A DNA stretch of 64,000 nucleotides from Fibrobacteria bacterium (GCA_017881725.1 JADGQO010000135.1:1-64000); one strand, 5' to 3'. Shown: positions 33,334 through 42,130, numbered from the stretch's first letter. The notes: a model not told the origin generated them from the sequence alone. Made by a program: numbers and translations.

Positions 33334-35778
33334 ATGAAATCCCAGATACGTTCCCCATTTAGCGGCCGATGGCCGTTCGTCATTTTTTGGTTCCTTACCT
33401 TAGTTACGGTTTCGGCGCGTGGCTTCGTGGTATTAAATACTTCGGATGAGTTAGGTGACACGGGGAAATCGGTTGCTGCGGATACCGCGAAAAAAACAAC
33501 GCGTGAAGGGCATGTCGGAGCGGGCTTCCGCGATACCGTAAAACAATTCCCTGCGGCTCCGACTGATGCTTTACCCAAACCGGCCGGCCTCCCGCATTAT
33601 GCCAACGTCCTCTATCTCGACGCGGACAATAAATTGGTCTACGCATACATCGGCGTATTCAAGGCGCTGGAGCAATACGGATTGGTTCCGGATTTGGTCT
33701 GGGCCCAGTCCAAGGCGTTGGGCGTAGCCGCGGCGTGGGCGCTGGGATACGATGCCCGCGCCATGGAAAAACGATTCACCGAACCGCCGTTGGAATATTA
33801 CCTGACCCCCATGTCGCATCGGGAACGTCCGGACGACCGGGCTTATCTTCCCGGCTACCCGTCACCGTTGCAATGGGATATCGCGCTTGATCCGCAAAGC
33901 CTGCAAAGCGCCGAAAAATTTTGGTCCAACCTAACCGATCCCGAGGCGGGAGAATATCTCCATCTCTCCTGGCTTATTGCCCGCCTTACCCACGATGGCC
34001 CTGCCGGTCCGGTGTCCGACCTGGCCCAGACTCCCAGGCCATTGGCCGCCCAGATAGTGGACTTAAACACCAACCAAACCGGGGTCATGGTGAACGGAAG
34101 CCTGCAAAATATTCTGAAGGGCTCCCTTTTGCCCGTTGGGGTTGTGCGCGGGCGGACATCCCTATGGCCCTACGCCTCGGGCGCGCTGGCGTGGAAAGCC
34201 GGATATACAAAAGACAAACTGCCTTTTACTTTCGATCGATTGATTTTGGTCCAAGCTGGTCGACGATTACGTCCGGCAAACTTGGATCCCACGCCTCCGG
34301 ATTGGCGAGATTCATTGAACGGGTCCCTGCATGGCGGGGAAGAGGATTTTCGATCCCAATCCCAGGCAATACGAATTCAATTGGAGCCGGACGGGGATTT
34401 TGATCCGAATGAAAGCGATCCGATGCGATGGATTGACCTAGGGTATTTATCCGCGTTGCGTTCCATGGATGTTTTGAAAAGCGCGCTTTCCAAGGCCAAA
34501 CCGACACGATTACCCGGCTCGGGGCCTTCCTCACCGATTCCGAAAGATCCGTTGGGATTGAATCGCGTTTCCGTCAATCCGCTGGCCTCGGGAGGCAGGC
34601 AATTGTTGCTTGATTTGATTAAATCCCAGGAGGATGCTCAGAACGCGGAAGACTCTACGGCGGGCAAAGCCATATCGGCCTTGGTCCGCTCGGGATTTTA
34701 TTCCGATTTGGATGTGGAATGGTCCAGAATTCCCGGCGATGATAAGGCCAGCCTGGTTTTCGACGCGAAGGAAAAATCCCAGATTCGTTTCCAATCCGGT
34801 TGGAATCTGGCTTATGCGGGTGAATCGATCAATGACAGGCCGCCGGAGATTTACGGCGGAGTCGATTGGCAGGAGCCCTTTTACATACCCTTCCAAGGAC
34901 AGGCCGGGTTGCTGCTGGGCGGCCATCGTCCGGGTTACCAAATACGGGGATTGATCGAACCACGCTATCCCGTGCACCTGGAATTGGGCGTATCGGAGAC
35001 CTACTGGAAAATCCATTATCCGGAGGCCATTGCGCCGGCCGTGGCGCTGGGTGCGCCCTCCAGTCCTTTCGACATGACGCGCAGCCTTTCCGAGGTGTTC
35101 CTCAAAATTTTCCTTACGCCGGATTTCTTTTTGCGGACCTCAATCCAGAAACACGCCATGAATTATCCTGGAAGCGCGCAGACGGAAGACGGCGACTTTT
35201 TATCAACCGATTTCCAGGAGATCGGATTTTTGGGGCTCGGGGAGCCCGATGGCGGCCTAAGGTACCCGAATTCCGTAATGATGTGCTACCGCAACCTGAA
35301 TCGCGTAAACCTGTTTGGCCCGGTAAAATTTTCCACTTCGAGCTTAGAGTCGCGCGTCGCGATGTCCTGGCGGGATTTCCATATTACCGACCAATATTAT
35401 TGGTCCACCAAAAATACCGACGGCCTCAGCGGCTACGACTTTTTTGAAATCGGGCACGTGCCGGCGTTTTCCTTCCAGGATGAATTTTTCATGATCGAAT
35501 TGAATTCCCTCAACTATCAGGATCTTCAGATCGACTACCGGCCCAGATTCGGCAAGGCCGGCCTCCGACTCATGGCCGGGGCTTATAAAAATTACGGTCC
35601 GTTCCTATCCACTGAACAACGTGCCCGACCTTTGCGCGGCCATTGGGAGGCCCAGGCGGGTTATACCACTCCGCTCGGGGATTTACGCGCCGGGGCGGCC
35701 GGCATAGTGGGCGAAACGCCGTTTTATTTCGTCAAGTTAGGGGCCGATCTCAAGCTGGGATTCGGCGAGGCGCAATAG
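33334..35778 (+). CDS. PlpD-like outer-membrane protein with decayed patatin domain
   Basis: An 814-residue protein with a signal peptide (FVIFWFLTLVTVSARG). Residues ~88-330 keep the layout of a patatin domain (YIGVFKALEQYGLVPDLV ... ALGYDARAMEKRF), but the oxyanion GGGARG is replaced by LDADNK, the GxSxG elbow is AQSKA (Ser126), and the Asp of DGG is missing (YASGALAW). A POTRA-like segment follows (RSGFYSDLDVEW ... ASLVFDAKEK), then a C-terminal surface-antigen beta-barrel (~490-814). The order patatin-POTRA-barrel is that of type Vd autotransporters. The enzyme part is probably inactive. Confidence 0.8.
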   Translation: MKSQIRSPFSGRWPFVIFWFLTLVTVSARGFVVLNTSDELGDTGKSVAADTAKKTTREGHVGAGFRDTVKQFPAAPTDALPKPAGLPHYANVLYLDADNKLVYAYIGVFKALEQYGLVPDLVWAQSKALGVAAAWALGYDARAMEKRFTEPPLEYYLTPMSHRERPDDRAYLPGYPSPLQWDIALDPQSLQSAEKFWSNLTDPEAGEYLHLSWLIARLTHDGPAGPVSDLAQTPRPLAAQIVDLNTNQTGVMVNGSLQNILKGSLLPVGVVRGRTSLWPYASGALAWKAGYTKDKLPFTFDRLILVQAGRRLRPANLDPTPPDWRDSLNGSLHGGEEDFRSQSQAIRIQLEPDGDFDPNESDPMRWIDLGYLSALRSMDVLKSALSKAKPTRLPGSGPSSPIPKDPLGLNRVSVNPLASGGRQLLLDLIKSQEDAQNAEDSTAGKAISALVRSGFYSDLDVEWSRIPGDDKASLVFDAKEKSQIRFQSGWNLAYAGESINDRPPEIYGGVDWQEPFYIPFQGQAGLLLGGHRPGYQIRGLIEPRYPVHLELGVSETYWKIHYPEAIAPAVALGAPSSPFDMTRSLSEVFLKIFLTPDFFLRTSIQKHAMNYPGSAQTEDGDFLSTDFQEIGFLGLGEPDGGLRYPNSVMMCYRNLNRVNLFGPVKFSTSSLESRVAMSWRDFHITDQYYWSTKNTDGLSGYDFFEIGHVPAFSFQDEFFMIELNSLNYQDLQIDYRPRFGKAGLRLMAGAYKNYGPFLSTEQRARPLRGHWEAQAGYTTPLGDLRAGAAGIVGETPFYFVKLGADLKLGFGEAQ

Positions 35779-35796
35779 TCTTCCTTGTGCACCCTG

Positions 35797-36735
35797 TTAA
35801 CCACCGATCTCATTCATCGGCTGCAAAATGCGCGGGAGCCTACCCGCAGGTTTCATGGCCATCACCGCCGCCAATATTTCCGGATAGTCCAAGGGATCCC
35901 GCCCCCGCAAATCCAAGCCCGCTTCGGAAAACAGGCAAGCCCGCAATTTTCCGAGGGCCGTCAACCTCAATCGCGAGCACGCGCCGCAAAATGGCTGCGA
36001 TTCCGATGCGATGAATCCCAGGCGGCCGCCCTTTCCGGTTTTATAGACGAACGCGGTGGCATCGATGCTGGTTTCCTCGCGCTCCATCGAAGTCAATTCG
36101 AGAAGGGACGCAATCATTTCTTCCGCCGCGACGAATCGCTCGGCATGGTCGGCCACCGCCGGTCCCACCCGCATCATTTCCAAAAACCGCACCTCGACGC
36201 CTTCATCCTCCGCAAAAGCCAGGAAGCCCCCCAACTCGCCGTCGTTGAACCCGCGCATGATGACGGCATTTACTTTAACCGAAAAACCCATGGCCCTTGC
36301 CCGGCGGATGGAGGCGATGACTTTCCCGAAAAGATTCCTGCGGGTAATGCGCGCGAAAGTTTCCGGATTCAAGCTATCCAGGCTGATGTTGAGGTGAATG
36401 CAACCCAGATCCCAAAGCAAGGGCAGTTTTTCGTTCAATAAAATTCCATTTGTCGTTATCCCGAATTTTTTCCATGGGACACCAGCCAGCTTGGCGATAA
36501 TGGCGTCGAATTCCGGCCGAAGCGTGGGCTCTCCGCCCGTTACGCGGATTTCGTCCACTCCAAACAGGAATAAAGTTTGGCATATTCCTTCAATCTCCTG
36601 CGGCGATAAGAGATTGGCGTGCGGCTGGAATTGTGCGTTTTCCGGCATGCAGTACCTACAGCGTAAATTGCAGGAATCGGTTAATTGGACGCGCAATTTG
36701 TGAATGCGCCGCCCATGTGAATCCAATAATCCCAT
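35797..36735 (-). CDS. moaA: GTP 3',8-cyclase, molybdopterin biosynthesis
   Basis: A 312-residue radical SAM enzyme of molybdenum cofactor synthesis. The N-terminal cluster motif is SCNLRCRYC (Cys22, 26, 29), followed by RVTGGEPTLR and SLDSLNPETF. The second cluster is FCGACSRLRL ... LRAC near residue 255, and the protein ends in EIGG, the conserved Gly-Gly tail needed for activity. Other moa genes are not nearby. It is convergent with the patatin-barrel gene, 18 bases apart. Confidence 0.94.
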   Translation of the reverse strand: MGLLDSHGRRIHKLRVQLTDSCNLRCRYCMPENAQFQPHANLLSPQEIEGICQTLFLFGVDEIRVTGGEPTLRPEFDAIIAKLAGVPWKKFGITTNGILLNEKLPLLWDLGCIHLNISLDSLNPETFARITRRNLFGKVIASIRRARAMGFSVKVNAVIMRGFNDGELGGFLAFAEDEGVEVRFLEMMRVGPAVADHAERFVAAEEMIASLLELTSMEREETSIDATAFVYKTGKGGRLGFIASESQPFCGACSRLRLTALGKLRACLFSEAGLDLRGRDPLDYPEILAAVMAMKPAGRLPRILQPMNEIGG

Positions 36736-37211
36736 ATTTCCAATGTAACTTTCGGAGGGCGCCTCAATAATCCAGGTCAGACGAATCGTTCAATTGGGAC
36801 TTCAGATTTTGTCTTGTTAGGGCCTATCCGCAAACCATTTTAAGAAGTAATCAGGATCATTGGATTGCTAGGGCATTGCCCGGTTTAATTCTATCAAATG
36901 GATACTTGATTTTTCTTTGACCTCCGGATAACCCCGGAAAACAGGGATTTCCAGGAGGTTCGTTGTGAAATATCCGCTGATTTTTTTTGTAATTACTACT
37001 GTTATTTATAACTACTTAAATTAAATTTCACTCCGAAATTCTTCTTTGGCTGGATTTGCAGGTTGAAGCGGGAACCGGGGATAACCGGAAAAGTTTCCGA
37101 TTTGTAATTGTGGGATCTTCCCTTTTTATTCCAGGCTGAGTTAGGACCGCGCCGAAATACGTTTCGGGAAAGCGGTAAAATCGGTTTATTGGCTTTGATT
37201 CTAGGAAAACT
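36736..37211. other. 476-bp intergenic region between divergent genes
   Basis: It separates moaA from the divergent gene at 37212. It is AT-rich around 36990-37030 and contains two copies of an imperfect motif, CCGGATAACCCCGG near 36925 and CCGGGGATAACCGG near 37075. A 19-codon frame with a strong ribosome-binding site lies inside (see 36965-37024). No RNA gene was recognised. Confidence 0.4.
36965..37024 (+). CDS. candidate 19-residue hydrophobic peptide
   Basis: GTG 36965 has AGGAGG exactly 6 bases upstream (36953-36958), the best ribosome-binding site in this stretch. The product, MKYPLIFFVITTVIYNYLN, is a single hydrophobic segment with one N-terminal Lys, like small membrane peptides of type I toxins or transporter regulators. 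Nothing else supports it, and short frames with a good site can arise by chance. Confidence 0.28.
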   Translation: MKYPLIFFVITTVIYNYLN

Positions 37212-37955
37212 ATGAACACTCTACTGATAAAAGAAAAACCCGATCTGCTCTTTAACAATCCTCTGAAGCAGAAGGTGTATGTATTCCTTAAAAACAATCC
37301 TGGAAAAGATTACGAAACCTTTCAGGTCCTGACCGGAGACGCCGTGGTTTCTCGCCAACATTTCAACGAAGTTGAGCAAGCCATTAAGTCTCGGGAAGAG
37401 CGAGAAAAGCCACGCGGCACGGTAAAAGAACTCTCGTCACTCTTTTTGAGCAATCCAACCGAAAAACCCAAATTGGAACACTTGTTCCGCCAGAATCCCG
37501 AAGCAAAGGATGCGATTTTGAAAAAGACCGATAAGAAAAAAATGAATGAGCGCGCCAAGCAATACATCAAGGAGCATCCCGAATGCACCTATGACGAGCT
37601 CGTTCAGGCCTTGGCATTCAAGGAATTGTCCAAACCGCATTTTTTCAGTATGAAAACCCAACTCCGCAAAAAGGGCCTGATTTCCTCCGATAGCCGTGCA
37701 CGACGGGGACGCAAGCCTGGCAGCACGAACGCCGTAATCGCTAAAAAGGAAATCAAACCGATGAGCGCCTCGCCCATTAAAACGATTGAAATCCTGGAGT
37801 CCATCGACGCTTCGGAATTCAGCGACGAAGTCCGCGACCATTATAAAACCGGCGTGCTCCCGCTTTTAAAAAAGCTCCTCCCCAACGGCGAATTTCTCCA
37901 AATGGTTTTCATTTCGGATCCGGCAACCATCGAATTGCGCCGCATCGTGCGCTGA
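37212..37955 (+). CDS. putative DNA-binding protein with repeated helical units
   Basis: A 247-residue basic protein of no known family. Two units have the same pattern: KVYVFLKNNPGKDYETFQVL ... SRQHFNEVEQAIKSR (about 20-60) and KQYIKEHPECTYDELVQALA ... SKPHFFSMKTQLRKKG (about 116-157). Each looks like a winged-helix or HTH unit. A third, shorter piece with LFLSNPTEKPKLEHLFRQNP lies between. An AT-hook-like RRGRKPGS follows near residue 165, then an acidic helical tail. The features suggest a nucleoid or regulatory DNA-binding protein. A terminator follows. Confidence 0.68.
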   Translation: MNTLLIKEKPDLLFNNPLKQKVYVFLKNNPGKDYETFQVLTGDAVVSRQHFNEVEQAIKSREEREKPRGTVKELSSLFLSNPTEKPKLEHLFRQNPEAKDAILKKTDKKKMNERAKQYIKEHPECTYDELVQALAFKELSKPHFFSMKTQLRKKGLISSDSRARRGRKPGSTNAVIAKKEIKPMSASPIKTIEILESIDASEFSDEVRDHYKTGVLPLLKKLLPNGEFLQMVFISDPATIELRRIVR

Positions 37956-37984
37956 AGCGAGCTCTAAAGCGTTTTAGAGTTGCG

Positions 37985-38020
37985 AAGGCCCTTCCCATCT
38001 CCCATCTGGGGGGCCTTTTT
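37985..38020 (+). terminator. intrinsic terminator
   Basis: AAGGCCC (37985-37991) pairs with GGGCCTT (38011-38017) and a T run follows directly. The loop contains a second small CCC-ATCT-GGG hairpin. It ends the transcript of the 37212-37955 gene. The convergent radical SAM gene stops inside the T run. Confidence 0.8.
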
Positions 38021-38837
38021 ATTTTCCGGGGAAAAATGATTCGTGAATGGGTCCAAAGGGGCTCTGGCACTCCGGCTTTCCATGATTCATCCAATAAAAA
38101 CCCACCGTAGCGGAATGGGACATATCCGGACGCTTGAAGATTCGCAGCGTGGGGAAAGTCTTTTTCATTTCCGCGCAAACGTCGTTATATGCTTCCAATC
38201 CCGTATCCAATTCCGTTCCGTGTATGCTTCCACCGCGCCCCTGCGACAGCATGCGGTAAAGGTGCCAGGCATGCACGCTTTGGTATCGCTGATGATACTC
38301 ATTTAAGAACTCACCCAGTTCCTTAAGTCCGGCACGGTTCACTTTGGTGATGACCGTTGATACCGTCACCTGCCTGCCCGCCGCGCCCAACTGCTGCAAT
38401 CGATCCAGGATCACGTCCTGATGTCCTCCCTTGCTGATGCGCATGGCATTATGGATTGGGGCGGACAGGGATTCTAAAGGCAAAATGAAACGATCAATGG
38501 CACGACTCCCAATATGGTCCGATTTCAACCCGATTCCGTTGGTGCCGATTTGCACGGTGAAATTCAGGTCCTTGGCAAAACGCGCCACAGCCAAGATATC
38601 ATGGGGCCAGCTTAAGGGTTCACCGCCCCCGAAGATTACGTTGTTTACGCCCAAGGCCTGGAGTCCGGTCAAAATCCGGCGCACTTCCGCTTCCGTCAAA
38701 ACTTGGAATCCGTCCTGGGTAATGCAAAAGGTACAGGCCATATTGCAGTGGGGCTGAAGAAAAAGGACGGCTATCTGAGGTTGGATGCTCCCGGCCAGAG
38801 TTAGTTCGGATGGATTTGAGTCGGAAGTAATAGTCAT
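38019..38837 (-). CDS. radical SAM domain protein
   Basis: A 272-residue radical SAM protein. The cluster motif is CNMACTFC (Cys31, 35, 38), GGGEPLSWP binds SAM, and GTNGIGL and VITKVNRAGLKELGEF follow as in the MoaA-like group. It has no SPASM-type C-terminal cysteine set (only one late Cys near CQSPFG). The substrate is unknown and there is no peptide or pathway neighbour. A distant resemblance to prokaryotic viperins was considered but not supported. Confidence 0.82.
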   Translation of the reverse strand: MTITSDSNPSELTLAGSIQPQIAVLFLQPHCNMACTFCITQDGFQVLTEAEVRRILTGLQALGVNNVIFGGGEPLSWPHDILAVARFAKDLNFTVQIGTNGIGLKSDHIGSRAIDRFILPLESLSAPIHNAMRISKGGHQDVILDRLQQLGAAGRQVTVSTVITKVNRAGLKELGEFLNEYHQRYQSVHAWHLYRMLSQGRGGSIHGTELDTGLEAYNDVCAEMKKTFPTLRIFKRPDMSHSATVGFYWMNHGKPECQSPFGPIHESFFPGK

Positions 38838-38953
38838 GACGGATAATGGAATTATACCCCAAAATAATCCGCAATGTTCATGTAGCTTGCAGGTTTTACC
38901 CTGGAATCAGCGAGCGATATCCGGAACGCTTCTGCGAAAGTTACCGGCGAGGC

Positions 38954-39829
38954 CTATGCCGGAACGGCTATCCCTTTGATCATCGTCTCAAGACTTTGCG
39001 ATAGGGGTGTAACCGGCCTTCCCAGTAACTTTTCCAAATCCCCGCTGTCCACGTCCAAGGCGCCATCACGAATCCCACGTTGGATTCCGGCAACGAATCC
39101 AACCATGGGTTTAGCCATTCCGGATTGTGAAAGGGCCTCAATAAAGACATTTTCCGCGACACTTTGAACAGGTACGTTTTTTCCTAAAACCTGGGAAAGT
39201 ATCGCTCCCAGACCCGCATAGGAGAGTGGCGGACCGGATAATTCATAGGTCTGATTATGATGGGAATCTCCATCCGACACAGCATTGGCTGCGGCGACGG
39301 CATAATCAGATCGCAATGCCCACCCGACTCGGCCCTCCCCGGCGCAAGTGACGATCGCTGCGCCATTGACCGCGCCCTCAATGGTTTTAAGTTCATTTTC
39401 CAAATACCAATTATTGCGCAAAATACAGTAATGGATTCCACTGGATTTGATGGCCGCCTCCGTGACGCGATGAACTTCGCCAAGTGAGATTGAAGTGGTG
39501 TCGGCCTTTGCAATGCTCGTGTAGGCGATGAATTTAACCTTTGCTTGCTTCGCCGCCTGGACGGCCGCCAAGTGTTGGCGAATGCGGGTAGCGTTATCGC
39601 CCATAGTGGAAATCAAAAGCATTCGATCTGCGCCCTTGAAGGCATGTTCCAGGGTATGGCTGAAATCAAAATCCCCGTGCCGCACGTCCACGCCTTTTTT
39701 CTTCAACCCTTCGGCCCGCTTCGGATTGGAAACGCTGGCGATCAAGTGCTTTGCGGGCACATGCTCCAGCAAGCGTTCTATGACCTTGGAGCCTAATTGA
39801 CCCGTGGCGCCCGTGACTAAAATCTTCAT
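38954..39829 (-). CDS. NmrA-like NAD(P)-binding reductase (QorB-like)
   Basis: A 291-residue atypical short-chain dehydrogenase. The N-terminus MKILVTGATGQLGSKVIERL is the nucleotide-binding GxxGxxG fold; GADRMLLISTMGDNATRIR, FIAYTSIAKADTTSISLGEV and GIHYCILRNNWYLEN match NAD(P)H:quinone oxidoreductase 2 (QorB/YtfG) and related NmrA-like proteins. ATG 39829 has GGAG 7 bases upstream. Activity on quinones is likely but not certain. Confidence 0.85.
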   Translation of the reverse strand: MKILVTGATGQLGSKVIERLLEHVPAKHLIASVSNPKRAEGLKKKGVDVRHGDFDFSHTLEHAFKGADRMLLISTMGDNATRIRQHLAAVQAAKQAKVKFIAYTSIAKADTTSISLGEVHRVTEAAIKSSGIHYCILRNNWYLENELKTIEGAVNGAAIVTCAGEGRVGWALRSDYAVAAANAVSDGDSHHNQTYELSGPPLSYAGLGAILSQVLGKNVPVQSVAENVFIEALSQSGMAKPMVGFVAGIQRGIRDGALDVDSGDLEKLLGRPVTPLSQSLETMIKGIAVPA

Positions 39830-40063
39830 GCACAAACTCCTTGAGGATGTTTTCGATGAAAATGCGTGCCGGGGATTGAATCGATCGGCAGCTTGTCAAG
39901 ATACGTACTGAACACCGTCGACAACCGAATTTTGCCAAGACGACCTTAAACAGAGGCGAGGATCAACGAATGGCAACCAGCCTGGGATCGACGTCTGAAC
40001 GAGCGGAGGAAGGGGTGGCTTCACATCGCGTCGGAGCTGCTGAGAGTCCGAGGGGAAATAAAA

Positions 40064-40086
40064 AAGCTCCCCGTTACAGGGAGCTT
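40064..40086 (-). terminator. intrinsic terminator behind the tRNA-Gly fragment
   Basis: AAGCTCCC and GGGAGCTT form an 8-bp stem around a 7-base loop. On the minus strand it is followed by TTTTTT. It lies 25 bases past the CCA end of the tRNA-Gly 3' half, as expected of the original tRNA terminator. Confidence 0.78.
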
Positions 40087-40110
40087 GATTACCGCCGAAG
40101 CGGTGGAAAT

Positions 40111-40155
40111 TGGAGCGGGTTAAGAGACTCGAACCCTCGACCTTCTCCTTGGCAA
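40111..40155 (-). tRNA. 3' half of tRNA-Gly(GCC), 5' half missing
   Basis: On the minus strand the 45 bases run exactly from anticodon-loop position 32 to the terminal CCA. The loop TTGCCAA gives anticodon GCC. The T arm is GAGGG-TTCGAGT-CTCTT (with wobble pairs) and the acceptor end is AACCCGC-T-CCA. The sequence above 40155 does not supply a matching D arm or 5' acceptor (GCGGGTT expected). A break at the anticodon loop is typical of tyrosine-integrase attachment sites in tRNA genes. Confidence 0.75.
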
Positions 40156-40432
40156 GGACAAACCCAGATTCATGATCCGAGCTAGATAAGCCCATTTTTG
40201 CTTAAATTTGGAAAAATTTAACGGTTTGCCCTTTTGGGTGGAGCCGTTAAATCCCTCGTAATACACGCTGATACACCCCAGGTGCGGACACGTGTGCGGA
40301 CACTTCGAAACATCAACCGGGTGCCTTGGGCAGGTGCAAGGTTGAGTAAAAGGCCCCCCATTTCCTATGAGGGTACACTTAGGATTTTGCCAGTACATGA
40401 AGATCTCGCACGGCAGCGATAAAAGTTAAGGG
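40154..40432. repeat. long direct repeat R1, copy 1
   Basis: About 279 bp, sharing most of its length with 46243-46509 in the same orientation. The main difference is an extra 12 bases here, caused by duplication of GTGTCCGCAC. It lies exactly between two tRNA 3' halves that point away from it. Substitutions between the copies change encoded residues freely, so the open minus-strand frame inside is probably not a gene. The short direct repeats GTGTATCA and GTGTATTA within it (minus strand) recall integrase arm sites. Confidence 0.72.
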
Positions 40433-40477
40433 CTCCTAACCCAAAGGTCTCAGGTTCAAATCCTGACCCCGCTACCA
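40433..40477 (+). tRNA. 3' half of tRNA-Arg(CCT), 5' half missing
   Basis: The 45 bases run from anticodon-loop position 32 to CCA. The loop CTCCTAA gives anticodon CCT (Arg). The T arm TCAGG-TTCAAAT-CCTGA pairs perfectly, and the acceptor is CCCCGCT-A-CCA. The 5' side lacks the AGCGGGG strand and D arm, and only GGG of the anticodon stem is matched upstream. This is the mirror situation of the tRNA-Gly half at the other end of repeat R1. Confidence 0.75.
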
Positions 40478-40696
40478 GAGGCGCAGCGGGGATCTTTTGC
40501 GCGATAAAGATAGGCTCCGCCCCGTCCGGTTGCCCCTCCTGAATCGACTAAGGGTCTGTAATGAAATAACTTGACTATTTATGATGTAAAAAAGCTCCGC
40601 TGTTACTGATTTGGATGAAACCATAATCAAGTTATTTCGTGACGAGCTCTAATTTCCAGAGACACACGGCATCTCCGGCAATATCAAGGGTTTAAA
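40478..40696. repeat. repeat R2, copy A, interrupted by a 98-bp insertion
   Basis: It starts one base after the tRNA-Arg CCA end. Without the insertion and one TAA it is 118 bp, the same length as copy B at 42835-42952. Both run from GAG(G/A)CGCAGCGGGG to ATCAAGGGTTTAAA. It is possibly the original flank of the tRNA-Arg gene; it appears non-coding. Confidence 0.75.
40552..40649. mobile_element. 98-bp MITE-like element with TAA target duplication
   Basis: The inner terminal repeats are perfect: GAAATAACTTGA (40563-40574) and TCAAGTTATTTC (40627-40638). With weaker outer parts, GGGTCTGTAAT and GTGACGAGCTC, they make ~23-bp terminal repeats. TAA flanks both sides (40549-40551 and 40650-40652). 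Repeat copy B at 42835-42952 preserves the uninterrupted target. There is no coding capacity. A 3-bp TNA duplication recalls the IS5/IS1031 group, whose transposase could move it in trans (inference). Confidence 0.72.
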
Positions 40697-40726
40697 GTGG
40701 AACTTATAAAGCCCAGAGCATTGCCT

Positions 40727-41419
40727 TTAGGCGGTCGTCGTGGTCGTATCCGTTGTACCGGACGTTGCCGTGGGTGTCGGATTCAACAACGGATCCATGC
40801 TCGCATCGTACACGATCACGGGGTTGCTTTCCGATGGGACCGTGTCGGTCGTCGTGGTCGTACTCGTGGATCCGGCGGCATCCGTGGCTCCGCTTGTGGT
40901 AGTTGGTTCGCTTGTTGTAGTCGTTGTGCTGCTTGTACCAGTGGTCGACGATTGCGGTACAAGGGAATAGCCTGAGAGTTTAGGCATGGCTGGGTCAGTT
41001 TCCCCGCCCGTAGATGTCTGCGGTGCGTTTGCCGCCGCTTGCGCGCCCACCGCCGCGGCGGAACTGGCTGCCGAAGGTGCCTGTGTCGGTATCGGATTCA
41101 GGTAGTCCTTTTGTGAGTTGTCTATTCCAAGTGAAATGTCGGCCAGTTCAAAGGCTGTACGACTGCCGCTCAGATAACCCATGCTTTGCCTACCGATTGC
41201 CGTGTACAAGTCGGAGTTTACGCCGAACCCAAAGCCAGAAGTCTGCTGCAGGGAAGAAATCAGCATGGTGTCGACTGAAGTTTGCGCTTGGATATTCGGC
41301 GCCAACCCCGGAATGCCCTGTGAGGCTGCGGAGCCCGAAGCGGGGCCCGCGGCCGGATTTGATGTGTCGTTTGAATAAGAAGGCGGCAAGGACGGAAACC
41401 CAAAACTTGATATGCTCAT
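40727..41419 (-). CDS. Ser/Thr/Ala-rich low-complexity protein
   Basis: A 230-residue protein. The middle (~48-105) looks folded: SVDTMLISSLQQTSGFGFGV then IGRQSMGYLSGSRTAFELAD. The N-terminus is Pro/Ser/Gly-rich and the C-terminal ~100 residues are Thr/Ser repeats such as STTTTTSEPTTTSG. There is no signal peptide or membrane segment. ATG 41419 has AAGGGG 6 bases upstream, supporting real translation. No family is recognised. It lies in the repeat-rich accessory region. Confidence 0.6.
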   Translation of the reverse strand: MSISSFGFPSLPPSYSNDTSNPAAGPASGSAASQGIPGLAPNIQAQTSVDTMLISSLQQTSGFGFGVNSDLYTAIGRQSMGYLSGSRTAFELADISLGIDNSQKDYLNPIPTQAPSAASSAAAVGAQAAANAPQTSTGGETDPAMPKLSGYSLVPQSSTTGTSSTTTTTSEPTTTSGATDAAGSTSTTTTTDTVPSESNPVIVYDASMDPLLNPTPTATSGTTDTTTTTA

Positions 41420-41630
41420 GATTTACCCCTTACTCACAGTTATCGGCATAAAGGGAGGGCACTTTAAGATGCACTTTAACTTTGGGGAACTTTGATGGCC
41501 AATCGGCCGATTGGATTGGAATTTGCGGCTCGGCGGCCGAAGAAAAAAGCTAAGGCATTGCCTTGCCGTTGAGAATATGGAACTTGCGCAGCCGCCGCAA
41601 GGTCTCGGCGCTGAAGGATGTCATCGGCAC

Positions 41631-42130
41631 TCAGATGTGCCGCTTCTTGAACCGCGAGGCCTTGCGGCGCAGGCGCAAGCCGGGCTTGGTTTGGCAAACA
41701 TAGGCGACGATGCGTTCGCGCGTGTTCAACAAGGCGTCGTATACCAATTGTTCGGCCAGATTGCGGAAGTCGAATTCATCCGCGGGCAATTCGAAAATGT
41801 TTTCCACCGGCCGCGGCGGGAACAATAGGCTCAGTCCGCCGTACTCCGATTCCGATATTCCGGGGCCGATGAGTTTGGCCAGCGGATCGGTGGCGTAAAA
41901 AGTGAGCGTGCTTTCCTCTTCATGCTCCGCGTCGAAAATCATCACGACCGTGTCCGCCTGGCCGCGGGCGGGCGGGATCTCGCGGACATGGATTTCCCCC
42001 GTGGCCCAATGGCGCAGGGTCTCGCGCATGTCGATGCCGTCTTTCAAAGACGAGGTCAATTTTTCCGTGCGCGCGAAGGCTTGCACGTCGAGCTCCCGCG
42101 AGCGCCGCCGCACATGTCGACGGGCGCGTC
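41631..42130 (-). pseudogene. C-terminal fragment of an unknown protein
   Basis: The minus frame to 41631 reads like a real protein over its last ~165 residues (DGIDMRETLRHWATGEIHV, DTVVMIFDAEHEEESTLTFY, GGLSLLFPPRPVENIFEL). Above ~42130 the same frame turns into Arg/Cys-rich translation of what look like transposon remnants. No clear start codon with a ribosome-binding site is present. Probably the 5' end was lost to insertion; the family is not recognised. Confidence 0.45.

Noticed and set aside
38019-38837. Radical SAM protein considered as a prokaryotic viperin (antiviral)
   Set aside because: It has the CxxxCxxC motif and similar length, but I could not identify viperin-specific motifs and no nucleotide kinase or defence gene is adjacent.
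40120-40398. Minus-strand open frame of ~90 residues inside repeat R1, with a similar frame in copy 2 (46230-46475)
   Set aside because: Most differences between the copies change the amino acid, the frame runs into the tRNA half, and no family fits. It is more likely a non-coding element end.
40400-40477. Complete tRNA-Arg
   Set aside because: The 5' acceptor strand AGCGGGG and the D arm are absent; only positions 32-76 are present.
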